DNA of 64,000 nucleotides from Opitutaceae bacterium (GTDB lineage Bacteria; Verrucomicrobiota; Verrucomicrobiia; Opitutales; Opitutaceae): the NCBI GenBank assembly GCA_030648295.1, contig JAUSID010000264.1:59592-123591 (forward strand). The letters run 5' to 3'. Both the position numbers and the translations under genes were made by a program. The notes below the pieces were generated by a model. That model was not told the DNA's origin. It was given only the letters and a program-made list of their open reading frames with translations, and searched no databases. Within the stretch, counting starts at the first letter, position 1. The number at the start of each line of letters is the position of its first letter. Shown in pieces: positions 10,657-18,232 of the stretch.

Positions 10657-11175
10657 ATGACGGCGCAGGAAGCATTCGACGCGGCGAGCAAGGGCGGCTT
10701 CAACGATCTCGAAACCGTTCTCGCCCTGTGCCGCAAACACGGCGGGTACTGCGTCATCGGGGGGCTGGCAGTGAACACCTATGTGCGCCCGGTTTTCACC
10801 ATGGACGCCGACATTGTCATCGCCACCGACAAACTCCCACTGATGCGCGCCGATCTCCTTGCCGCCGGTTTTGCGCTGCACGAAGAGGAGTGGTCGCTCA
10901 ATGCGCAAAGGCAGGATAGCGAATTGCGGATCCAGTTCACGAAGGATCCGCGGTATCAGCCGTTCCTTGCGGCAGCGATTCCGGCCAAAGTCCTCGGGTG
11001 CGAAGCTCTGGTTGCTTCGCTGCGGGATCTTGTGACCGGCAAGCTGCTGGCGTGGAGCGATCCGAAACGGCGGCTTTCGAAACGGAAAAAGGATGAAGCC
11101 GATTTGATCCGGCTCGCCGAGGATCATCCCGAGGTACGTGCCCTGTTGCCGGACGAGCTGCGCCGCCAACTTTAG
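10657..11175 (+). CDS. Nucleotidyltransferase-fold protein (AbiEii/MNT-like)
   Basis: A 172-residue protein. The signature of the Pol-beta nucleotidyltransferase fold is near the N-terminus: VIGGLAVNTYVRP (Gly-Gly at about 35-36) followed by FTMDADIVI, with the metal-binding Asp pair D50 and D52. A later segment, LVTGKLLAWSDPKRRLSKRK, followed by KDEADLIRLAED, resembles the C-terminal part of AbiEii-like or antitoxin-type nucleotidyltransferases. Such proteins transfer NMP to RNA or protein in several toxin-antitoxin and defence systems, but many are orphan. No HEPN or AbiEi partner is adjacent. The SNF2 gene begins 238 bp downstream. Confidence 0.75.
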   Translation: MTAQEAFDAASKGGFNDLETVLALCRKHGGYCVIGGLAVNTYVRPVFTMDADIVIATDKLPLMRADLLAAGFALHEEEWSLNAQRQDSELRIQFTKDPRYQPFLAAAIPAKVLGCEALVASLRDLVTGKLLAWSDPKRRLSKRKKDEADLIRLAEDHPEVRALLPDELRRQL

Positions 11176-11282
11176 AGGACCGGAGTTTTCACTCGGCGGG
11201 TTTGTAGGCAACGGACCGATTCCACTCGCGGCTCGTTTGGATATCCGCGTTCAGCTCAAAACCGCGCAGCGGTTTTGCCTAA

Positions 11283-11370
11283 GCCGGGAAATCGTGAAGG
11301 GCACGCTGGCGGAAGGTGCACCCGAACACGCGGTGCCTTCGTCGCAGAGCAGAGTGTGAAATTTCCCGGC
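11283..11370. repeat. Inverted-repeat element with GCCGGGAAAT ends
   Basis: The arms are GCCGGGAAAT (11283-11292) and ATTTCCCGGC (11361-11370). The interior (…CGAACACGCGGTGCCTTCG…GCAGAGCAGAG…) recurs at 43834-43912, where the right arm is replaced by another repeat. It occupies the spacer before the SNF2 gene. Confidence 0.7.
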
Positions 11371-11413
11371 TGGCGCTTGACCCCTGCCTGCCACCCCGGT
11401 GCGATCGTAGGGA

Positions 11414-14377
11414 ATGGAAGGAGCCGATCATCCTGCGCCCTCATCGACCCAGACGCAGTCCGAACTGCCGTTGGACGCTGCGATCGAACTGAGCGTGACG
11501 TTGAAGGTGGCGAACGGGAGCCTGCTGTTCGAATGGACGCTTCGGGGCGAACCGGCCGCAAAGACGCGGGGCAGCCTCGTGCCCCAACCGGATGCCGGTG
11601 TCTTCTTCCGTTTCCAGGCCTTCACGTTTCAGTTCGAACCGGAAGGAATCGGTTCGCGGGATCGCTGCGGAGTGGACCCGACGTCGGTGCATGCGTTGAT
11701 GCGGCGGATCCGGGCAAACACCCCAATTGCTTCAGTCGTAGGGGTGGGTGTGCTTTCCGATGTCGATCTGGGTCCCGCCAAGGCGGGGCAATGGCACCGG
11801 TTGGTGGTGCTTCCAGTTGACGCGGGGTGGAAGTGGATCGGCCGTCTCGTGGTGCAGTATACGCGGCTGCTCGAGGCGCGCCTGGCCCGGCCGGGAGGTG
11901 CTGGCGCGGATGGACCGCGCGCGAGAGATGCCTTGTATCTGGTGGCGGCGGCCCAGCTCGGCGTGGCGCCGGATCCGGCCACGCGCACGCGCGTGATGGG
12001 TGACGTGCGGCGACCGGTCGAGCCGGCCTTGTTGGACTTGCGAGTCATCTTTGACCAGGTCGAATTCACGACCCAATTCGAATGGAGCCGCGCCGGGAGC
12101 GGCGAAAGGGCCGCGGTTGGCGTCGTTCGGGGGGCGGCTCTCGGCCGGTTGAGCTGGCAACTCACGGTCGGCGACGTCGACGAACGGCCCGAAACATCGC
12201 CGGCGGATCTTAACGGTGTGCGGGAAAAACTCGGCCGGTGGTTGCAGCGGTTCCGGGCCGACCGCGCCCGCATCGCGGTTCGGTGGAAGAAGCCGCAGCC
12301 CGGGACCGACGAGCCCCGGTGGGAACAGGAGCCGCCATTCCCGCCGGACGAATCGCCGTATCCTTTTATCGAGGACAACGTCCTCGCGATGGGCGAGGCG
12401 TTTACCTACCGGAATTCGCCGCTCGGCCGACTGGCCGCCCGGATGCAGGCGGAGCAGGGAATCGACTTCGAGAGCCACGCCCGGCGTCTCGAACGCAAGG
12501 AGAAGAAGCGCGCGGAGGAGGAGGCGCGACGGAAGGCGACGGTGGCGCGGCTGGCGGAGGAGCGGCGGCAGCGCGAGGAAAAACTGGCTGAGCAACGCGC
12601 GGCGGCGGAGACGAAGAGAAAGGCGGAGGTGAAACCTGCCGCCACGCCGGTGTGGGCGCGGGTGCGTCTCCCGATGCCACCGGTGCCGGTGGCGGTGAGG
12701 CTGCCGCCGCTCGCGTTTCAGGACACCGCATTGCCGCTCGGGGACTTGAACGGGATCGCGCTGCGTGAGCAGGCGGCTTTGTGGTGGGTGTCGAACCAAT
12801 CCGACGACCTGCTGTGTCTGCCACACTGTCGCATCCAACGGCTCGAATACCAGCTGCGGACGGCGCTGCGCGTGCTGGGGCCGCTGCGCGGGCGCGCGCT
12901 GCTTTCCGACGAGGTCGGGCTCGGGAAGACCATCGAGGCGGGGCTGGTCACGAAGGAGCTGCTCACGCGCGGCATGGTGAAACGTTTTCTCGTGCTGACG
13001 CTGCCATCGCTCGTCGATCAATGGGCCGAGGAGCTGGACGAGAAGTTCGGCCTCGCCGCCGTGACCACGAACCAGGCCGTCGCCCGCGAGGATCCCGCGC
13101 GATTCTGGCGGGAGAATTCCGGCATCGTGGCGAGCCTGCACACGCTCAAGCAGCCCGCGCAGCTCGAGATCGCGCGGCAGGTGCACTGGGACATGCTGAT
13201 CGTCGACGAGGCGCACTACCTGCGCAACCGCAGCTCGCTGGCGTGGCAGGCGGTGAACGCGTTGCCGCGGCAGTTCCTTCTGTTGCTCACGGCGACGCCG
13301 GTACAGAACTCGCTCGAGGAACTCTACAACCTCGTCACCCTGTTGCAGCCGGGCCAGTTGCCTTCGCCGAAGGAGTTTCGCGCGCGGTTCCTCGATCCGC
13401 AACGACCGCGGCAGCCGCGCGAGCCGGAGGAGCTGCGGCGGCTGCTGGGACAGGTGATGATCCGCAACACGCGGGCCAATGCCGGCATCGAGCTGCCGCC
13501 ACGGCGGGCGGAGACAGTCGTGTTCCCGCCCGGGCCGGCGGAGGCGGAATTCTGGCGCGAGTGGGAGAGCGAGTTTCGCGCGCGCCTCGAAGGCTTGGGC
13601 GCGAGCCAGGCGAGCCTGTGGGGGCGGCTGCTTTTGCAGGCCGCGGGGAGCAGCCCGGCGGCGTGGCGCGCGGCGCTGGAAAAATTTCCCGACGCCGCCG
13701 CCGCGCGGGACTGGAGGGAACGCGCGCCGCTCGAGGGCAGCTGGCGGCGCAAGTGCGAGCTGCTCGTGCCGCTCACGCGGGGCGAAAACGGGGCGGTCAT
13801 ATTTACCCAGTTTCTGGATACGCAGGCGGCGCTGGCGGAGTTCCTGCGCGGCGCCGGCGTGGCGACGTTTGTCATCAACGGTTCGACCCCGGCGCCCGAG
13901 CGGCAGCCAATCACGGAGGAGTTTCGGCGGAGCGGCGGCGCGCTCCTCCTCACGCACAGCGGCACCGAGGGCCGCAACCTGCAATTCTGCCGGACGCTCG
14001 CGAACTTCGATCTGCCGTGGAACCCGATGGAAATCGAACAGCGGATCGGGCGGCTGCACCGGCTCGGCCAGCGGCATCCCGTGCACATCTGCAATTTCGT
14101 TCAGGCCGGGACGCTGCAGGAGCACCTGTTGCAGGTTTTGCAGGAAAAATTGAACCTGTTCGAACTGGTGGTTGGCGAGACCGGGCTCGTGCTGGGCGAA
14201 CGATTCAGCGGCGACGAGTTCGAAGAGGAGGTTTTCCGGCGGTGGCAGACGAGCGAAGGCAAGGTCGCCGAGGCGATGACCGGGCTCGGCGAGGAGCTCG
14301 CCCAGGCGCGGGGCCGCCACGACGAGGTGAAGCAACTGGACGAGACCCTGTTCGCGCACGACTTCGAATCGACATGA
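11414..14377 (+). CDS. SNF2-family DEAD/DEAH helicase with unknown N-terminal domain
   Basis: A 987-residue ATP-dependent DNA translocase of superfamily 2. The N-terminal 370 residues match nothing I recognise. A highly charged coiled coil follows (about 355-410, RLERKEKKRAEEEARRK onward). The helicase core has motif I EVGLGKTIEAG (Lys at about 505), motif II DEAH at about 598-601, motif III LTATPVQN, and motif VI EQRIGRLHRLGQ, all intact. A short tail follows. The gene ends ATGA, overlapping the start of the next gene by 4 bp, so the two are translationally coupled. RapA, DrmD and other SNF2 proteins are relatives; the partner argues for a dedicated two-gene module. Confidence 0.9.
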   Translation: MEGADHPAPSSTQTQSELPLDAAIELSVTLKVANGSLLFEWTLRGEPAAKTRGSLVPQPDAGVFFRFQAFTFQFEPEGIGSRDRCGVDPTSVHALMRRIRANTPIASVVGVGVLSDVDLGPAKAGQWHRLVVLPVDAGWKWIGRLVVQYTRLLEARLARPGGAGADGPRARDALYLVAAAQLGVAPDPATRTRVMGDVRRPVEPALLDLRVIFDQVEFTTQFEWSRAGSGERAAVGVVRGAALGRLSWQLTVGDVDERPETSPADLNGVREKLGRWLQRFRADRARIAVRWKKPQPGTDEPRWEQEPPFPPDESPYPFIEDNVLAMGEAFTYRNSPLGRLAARMQAEQGIDFESHARRLERKEKKRAEEEARRKATVARLAEERRQREEKLAEQRAAAETKRKAEVKPAATPVWARVRLPMPPVPVAVRLPPLAFQDTALPLGDLNGIALREQAALWWVSNQSDDLLCLPHCRIQRLEYQLRTALRVLGPLRGRALLSDEVGLGKTIEAGLVTKELLTRGMVKRFLVLTLPSLVDQWAEELDEKFGLAAVTTNQAVAREDPARFWRENSGIVASLHTLKQPAQLEIARQVHWDMLIVDEAHYLRNRSSLAWQAVNALPRQFLLLLTATPVQNSLEELYNLVTLLQPGQLPSPKEFRARFLDPQRPRQPREPEELRRLLGQVMIRNTRANAGIELPPRRAETVVFPPGPAEAEFWREWESEFRARLEGLGASQASLWGRLLLQAAGSSPAAWRAALEKFPDAAAARDWRERAPLEGSWRRKCELLVPLTRGENGAVIFTQFLDTQAALAEFLRGAGVATFVINGSTPAPERQPITEEFRRSGGALLLTHSGTEGRNLQFCRTLANFDLPWNPMEIEQRIGRLHRLGQRHPVHICNFVQAGTLQEHLLQVLQEKLNLFELVVGETGLVLGERFSGDEFEEEVFRRWQTSEGKVAEAMTGLGEELAQARGRHDEVKQLDETLFAHDFEST

Positions 14378-15381
14378 AGCTCGATCGCATCACCTACGAG
14401 CCCGGTGCCCTCGTCGATTTTTTCGAAAAAGGGCTGACCGCGTCGGGCGCGCTCTGTGCCCGCACGTGGCACGACCGGCTCGAGGTGGTGGCGGAAGGCC
14501 CCGCGGCGCGGCTGTGGAACGCCGACGGCGCGCTGCACTCGGTTGAGCTGCAGTTTGCGCCGGTTGGGGCGAGCGGCGCGCGCGCGGCGGGCCGCGAGGT
14601 CTTTCCCGGCTGCCCGCTCACGTTCCAGCTGGCCGAGGCGCTGCGGCCAGCACCGCTGGCCCTCGAACGCGTGGTGCTCGCCGCCGACGGGCCGGCCGCG
14701 CGGCCGCCGGATGCCACGGTGGTCGAGAGGCTTTGGCGCAATCAGTTTCCGGATACCGTGCGGTGGCGGCAGGCGGCGCCCTTGGCCCGGGATTTCCATT
14801 TCTCGCTCGTCGCCCTGGTGCGCTGCGAAATCCAGGCCATCGACCAGCATTGGTCGCTGCACCGCGTCGCGCTTGCGCTGCCCGGCGGCCAGAGCGACGA
14901 AGGGCTGGCGCGCGAAATCGGGTTCGCGCGTGTGGACGAATCCGGGCCCGGCCTGGACGCGTGGCCGGTGCCGGACCCGGCGGAGTGGAGCGCGATGCTC
15001 AGCCGGGTGATGGAGCAGGAACTGGCGGGCGAACTGGCGGACGTCCGGGTGCGCCAGGAAAACCGCCTGCGCCGCGAGCTGGATCGCGTGGACGATTATT
15101 TCGAAAACTACGAGCGTGAGCTGTCGGAGCGCGTACGCCGTGGCGGCAAGGTGAAGCTGGCCGACCGGCTCGCGGCGGCCAGGGCCGAGCACGCCCGCCA
15201 TCGCGCCGACCAGGTGGCGCGCCACGAAATCGTGGTCGTGCCGCACCTCGACACCCTGCTGCTGGTGGCGGAGCCGGCGTGGCGCGCGGCGTTGCACGTC
15301 GCGCGCGCCCACCAGCCGCCGGCGGACGTCACCGCGCGCTTCATCCCCCGCGCCCGGCGGTGGGAACTGGGAAGACTGTAA
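14374..15381 (+). CDS. SNF2-coupled protein of unknown function, 335 aa
   Basis: Starts at ATG 14374 inside the stop of the SNF2 gene (MKLDRITYEPGALVDFFEKG). I recognise no family. The N-terminal half is mixed alpha/beta. Residues about 205-275 are strongly helical and charged (ENRLRRELDRVDDYFENYER onward), probably a coiled coil. A beta-rich C-terminal part then follows (HEIVVVPHLDTLLLV). There is no signal peptide, membrane span, catalytic motif or zinc site. The last codons (…WELGRL, stop) are made by a GGAAGAC repeat array, so the natural C-terminus may have been altered. The coupling suggests it is a subunit or substrate adaptor of the helicase. Confidence 0.8.
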   Translation: MKLDRITYEPGALVDFFEKGLTASGALCARTWHDRLEVVAEGPAARLWNADGALHSVELQFAPVGASGARAAGREVFPGCPLTFQLAEALRPAPLALERVVLAADGPAARPPDATVVERLWRNQFPDTVRWRQAAPLARDFHFSLVALVRCEIQAIDQHWSLHRVALALPGGQSDEGLAREIGFARVDESGPGLDAWPVPDPAEWSAMLSRVMEQELAGELADVRVRQENRLRRELDRVDDYFENYERELSERVRRGGKVKLADRLAAARAEHARHRADQVARHEIVVVPHLDTLLLVAEPAWRAALHVARAHQPPADVTARFIPRARRWELGRL

Positions 15382-15438
15382 GACTGGGAAGACTGGGAAG
15401 ACTGGGAAGACTCGGAAGACGCGGAAGACTGGGAAGAC
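15369..15438. repeat. GGAAGAC array (9-nt period)
   Basis: Seven or more units of GGAAGACTG type, mostly 9 bp apart. The first unit lies within the last codons of the upstream gene, and the array continues about 57 bp past its stop. A second array of the family is at 31617-31722. Confidence 0.9.
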
Positions 15439-15472
15439 CTGCCTTCGGCGTCTTCGCCCTCCTTCTTCGGCG

Positions 15473-15646
15473 TCACGCCGTGCCGTACATTTCCACGATG
15501 ACCTGTCGGAGCTTCGCCGCATCGGCGGCGGAAAGGGCATCGATTCTCCTGACCAGCCGGTGGCTGCTCAGGGTGCGAATCTGCTCCACGGCGTTCTCGG
15601 CCGGCTTTCCGGCGCAGCGTACCGGCAGCCGGCTGCGCCTGACTAT
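15473..15646 (-). pseudogene. MazF/PemK-type toxin, C-terminal remnant
   Basis: The minus strand ends …KPAENAVEQIRTLSSHRLV, then RRIDALSAADAAKLRQVIVE and MYGTA before TGA. This matches the end of MazF-family endoribonuclease toxins, where 'QIRT(I/L)S..RLV.RI..LS' is conserved. The N-terminal two thirds, including the conserved R-G-x-[IV] start, are missing. The frame runs without a start into the downstream side of a DUF4926 copy. No MazE antitoxin is nearby. Confidence 0.6.
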
Positions 15647-15662
15647 CCGATCGTATTTCCCA

Positions 15663-15899
15663 TCACGCCGCGCTCAATTGCCGGACGTGCGAAACGTCGC
15701 GTTGGCTGACCGGGCGCAAATCCGACGCGGAAACGGTGATCACCGCGATCGTGCGCCCGGTGAGCGTCATGAACTCGACTTCGAACGCTGCGCCGTCCCG
15801 ATGAACATGCACAATCGTGCCCACGTCTCCGGCCTCCAATCCGCTTTCCGGCCGGCTCCGCGTCAGAACGACGGGCTCATGTTCCTTCAGCGTGACAAT
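15663..15899 (-). pseudogene. DUF4926-type protein, start-less copy 1
   Basis: Decodes as LKEHEPVVLTRSRPESGLEA, then GDVGTIVHVHRDGAAFEVEF, then a short tail ending RQLSAA. It is about 80% identical to the intact copy at 17775-18008. In-frame codons upstream are ACG, GTC, ATT and then a stop, so it has no ordinary start codon. It has probably lost its 5' end. The nucleotide similarity to the other copy spans about 240 bp and extends some 30 bp beyond the stop. Confidence 0.65.
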
Positions 15900-16089
15900 T
15901 CAGTCCAACCGCGAATAAACGCCAATTAACGCGAATGGGAACCGGGTCTCGAGGGGGGCATGGAAACGCTTCGCCAAATGGTGACCTGAAATTCAGGTCG
16001 GCAACTCTCTCCAACCCACTCTGCGAGTTGCGTCCATTCGCGTCCATTCGCGGTTGTCCACTGAAAACGGGTCGGCTGATGAATGGGCA

Positions 16090-16524
16090 ATTTGCCGGCA
16101 AAGGGGTTGATTCGCCAAGCGGATCATCGTGGTGGGCCGTGAAGCGATTCCACAGCGACCACGGCAGCGCCGCCTCGTCGAGCGGGGGCATGAACTGCGC
16201 TCGCGCGGCCCGCCAATCCCGGCCCGGGGCAAATTGCTCCAGCCACCAGCTCCGCCACCGTTCCAGCGTGCGCCGGTCCACCCCCAGTGCTTCCTGCAGG
16301 GCGCTCACGCGCTGCGCCGACAAGCCGTGCCGCAGCGCCGCCAGCAGCACCACGATAAAGCCGGCGTCAACCTTGCGGCCCAGGAACCGCACCGATCCGG
16401 GGGTCAACCGGCGCCGGCAGCCTTCCTCGGCACAGCAAAAACTATCGCGGCGGGCCTCGGCGTTCACTCCTCGCACCTTGCGCGGATAGTCCGCCCGATG
16501 GAGCGCACCTCCGCACCGACAACC
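16090..16524 (-). pseudogene. Zinc-ribbon/HTH protein of a transposon-associated type, 5' broken
   Basis: The frame reads CRCGGALHRADYPRKVRG (one zinc-ribbon knuckle), then RDSFCCAEEGCRRRLTPGSV (second knuckle), then an HTH region VSALQEALGVDRRTLERWRS. This arrangement belongs to a family of uncharacterised proteins of about 200 residues that I associate with mobile regions, from memory. An in-frame TAG precedes the first knuckle at 16525-16527, so the start is lost, and the C-terminus drifts into repeats after about residue 125. No DDE domain is present. Confidence 0.5.
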
Positions 16525-16919
16525 CTACCGACAACCCTGCCGGCAGGCTTGCGCCGCCAAATCCGCATCGACCCTTGTCAAAACCGGCCACAACGCTGAG
16601 CGTGATCGCCAGTCCGTCAGATAGCTTTCCCCTGTTTTCGACGAATTGGGATTACTAGTGGGAATCAACTCTGCATCGATGGCAGCCACCGAGGAGCATC
16701 CTGAACACTTTTCCACGGGTAGCTTGTTGTGGCCGGTGCCCGCATTGCCGTTTGCGGCCCGTGGTGAAACATTCCCTGCGACGGCATCTATCGGTTGTCT
16801 GGCTGATCTGCGCGACCTCGGATTCCTTGAGGCTGCTCACCACCTTTGCGTCGACGTTGACCGGAATGCGCCGCCGGGAAAGCTCGTCGTTAGCGTGCGA
16901 ATTCCGTCCGACCGGCTCT
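16525..16919. other. Non-coding, degraded stretch
   Basis: No gene, RNA or clear repeat recognised. A minus-strand open frame at 16655-16984 contains a plausible-looking segment (RRRIPVNVDAKVVSSLKESE) but no family match that I can name. The region lies between the zinc-ribbon remnant and the gatB fragment. Confidence 0.4.
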
Positions 16920-17078
16920 AGCGAGCTCGAGCAATGGTGCCGCGATGCCATCGCCGCCAATGTGAAAGCGGTCGCTGAGTTCAAGGCCGCAAGGACAGCG
17001 CGATCAACCCCTTCAATAGCCGGTGATGAAAGCCGCCCGGGGGCAAGGCCCGCCCGAAGCTCGTGGGTGAGCCACGGT
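16920..17078 (+). pseudogene. gatB 3'-end fragment
   Basis: About 160 bp that aligns with gatB from about 9854. The first part translates as SSELEQWCRDAIAANVKAVA then EFKAA, against SGELEQWCRDAIAGNAKAVA in the functional gene. Single-base indels then destroy the frame, though the nucleotide match continues to about 17078. It is a partial duplication of the YqeY-like domain or a relic of a second gatB, and cannot be functional. Confidence 0.8.
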
Positions 17079-17124
17079 AGAGACCAATCGCGGCAATGTA
17101 GAAAGGCCGCTCCGCGACGGGCCG

Positions 17125-17280
17125 CTACGCCGAGCCGGGCGACTCAGGCAGCCGTTGGGGCAAATTGCGATGGCCGTGCATCGCTCGCCGCATGATCACC
17201 CCATCGTCGGTCGCCTCGAAAAAGAGAAATCGTCCGACTTGCGGACGTTCATGGACCAGGCGTAGCCAGGCGCGTGCGGA
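17125..17280 (-). pseudogene. ParE/RelE-type toxin, C-terminal remnant
   Basis: A frame overlapping the end of the ParD-like gene reads ARAWLRLVHERPQVGRFLFF, then EATDDGVIMRRAMHGHRNLP and QRLPES before TAG. The final strand-turn 'V(I/M)RxxHGxRxLP' is typical of the ParE toxin C-terminus. The first 50-60 residues are missing, so the toxin core has been deleted and the stump fused to the antitoxin's 3' end. Confidence 0.55.
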
Positions 17281-17509
17281 CTCGGGTCTTGATCCCAGCG
17301 AAGTCGTCGGGTGTCAGGGGAGTCGCTGGCTGGCCGACCGCCTCCAGCAGCCATGCTTCCAGCTCCAGGGTAATCTGAAACGACCGCTGTTTTTGGTCGC
17401 GAACCAGGCGGATGACGTTGTTCACGAGTTCGCTGGCGTCGGTGCAAACTCCGTCGCGTACCTGCTCTTGCAGGAAGGCTTCGACATCTCGGGCCAGGGC
17501 GATCGTCAT
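17249..17509 (-). CDS. ParD/CopG-like antitoxin
   Basis: An 86-residue protein from ATG 17509: MTIALARDVEAFLQEQVRDG, then VCTDASELVNNVIRLVRDQK. This is a ribbon-helix-helix N-terminus with the 'SEVVxxALRLLRD' helix typical of ParD. The C-terminal half (LTPDDFAGIKTRVRTRL) resembles the toxin-binding tail. Its cognate toxin survives only as a stump overlapping its 3' end, so the antitoxin may persist without a target. An upstream in-frame Met (17569) gives a longer, less likely N-terminus. Confidence 0.7.
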   Translation of the reverse strand: MTIALARDVEAFLQEQVRDGVCTDASELVNNVIRLVRDQKQRSFQITLELEAWLLEAVGQPATPLTPDDFAGIKTRVRTRLATPGP

Positions 17510-17774
17510 GGTTGAAGTTTCGGACGCTCGCTCCCGTCTGTCAAACCGCTGGCCACGTACCGACGGCATCGCAGAGGGACGCGGACGGGGTCATGTCGCG
17601 AATCGCGACAAAGCCGAGAGTTGCCCGAGGAAGGCCGCTCGCGGCGGAGCGTTTCCGCTCGATGGTCGATAGCTGACTGCATGCGAAAGCCGCGATGGAT
17701 TCGCCGATGCCGCGAAGCGAGATTGCGACTCAGCAAACACGTCCGCGCGCCCGACTACCTGATCGAATCTCCCA

Positions 17775-18008
17775 TCACGCCGCGCTCAATTGCCGGACAT
17801 ACGACACGTCGCGTTGGTCGACCGGGCGCACGTCCGAGGTGCGAACGGTGATCACCGCGATCGTGCGTCCGGTGAGCGTCATGAACCCGACTTCGAACAC
17901 CGCGCCGTCCCGATGAACATGCACAATCGTGCCCACGTCTCCGGCCTCCAGGCCGCTTTCCGGCCGGCCCCGCGTCAGAACGACGGACTCATGTTCCTTC
18001 AGATTCAT
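17775..18008 (-). CDS. DUF4926-type small protein, intact copy 2
   Basis: A 77-residue protein from ATG 18008 (MNLKEHESVVLTRGRPESGL). The SH3-like block EAGDVGTIVHVHRDGAVFEV, followed by the terminal strand TIAVITVRTSDVRPV, fits DUF4926, a family of unknown function often paired with a second small gene in toxin-like loci. The usual companion is absent: after the stop, MGDSIR and TAG follow. Longer in-frame starts upstream run through repeat DNA. Copy 1 is at 15663-15899. Confidence 0.65.
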   Translation of the reverse strand: MNLKEHESVVLTRGRPESGLEAGDVGTIVHVHRDGAVFEVGFMTLTGRTIAVITVRTSDVRPVDQRDVSYVRQLSAA

Positions 18009-18081
18009 GCGCCCAATGGATAGGCCGTTACCGAAATATCCGTTCACTTCGTCGCAGCTCGCGACGATTTGGAAATCTTGT

Positions 18082-18192
18082 TCCGAGCGAAGCGACATCA
18101 GCCAATCGGTCATCTGAAATCTGCCATTGGAAAAACCGACGGATTGGAAATTTCCAGATGCCCGATGCCAGATGCCCGATTTCAAGATTTCC
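18082..18192 (+). repeat. Dispersed repeat, copy 2 of 2
   Basis: Matches 4961-5091 in the same orientation, including the 7-nt CAGATGC/CCGATGC array at about 18155-18180. It ends about 40 bp before rsmA. Confidence 0.85.
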
Positions 18193-18232
18193 GAAATCAT
18201 CGCGAACCGCACCGAAGTGAACGCTTATTAGC

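Noticed and set aside
11732..14359. Minus-strand frame of 875 codons under the SNF2 gene
   Set aside because: The helicase motifs on the plus strand are unambiguous; the antisense product is Arg/Gln/Pro-rich nonsense.
12781..14373. Plus-strand frame upstream of and fused to the SNF2 partner
   Set aside because: Out-of-frame reading of the helicase gene. The partner's real start is ATG 14374, overlapping the helicase stop.
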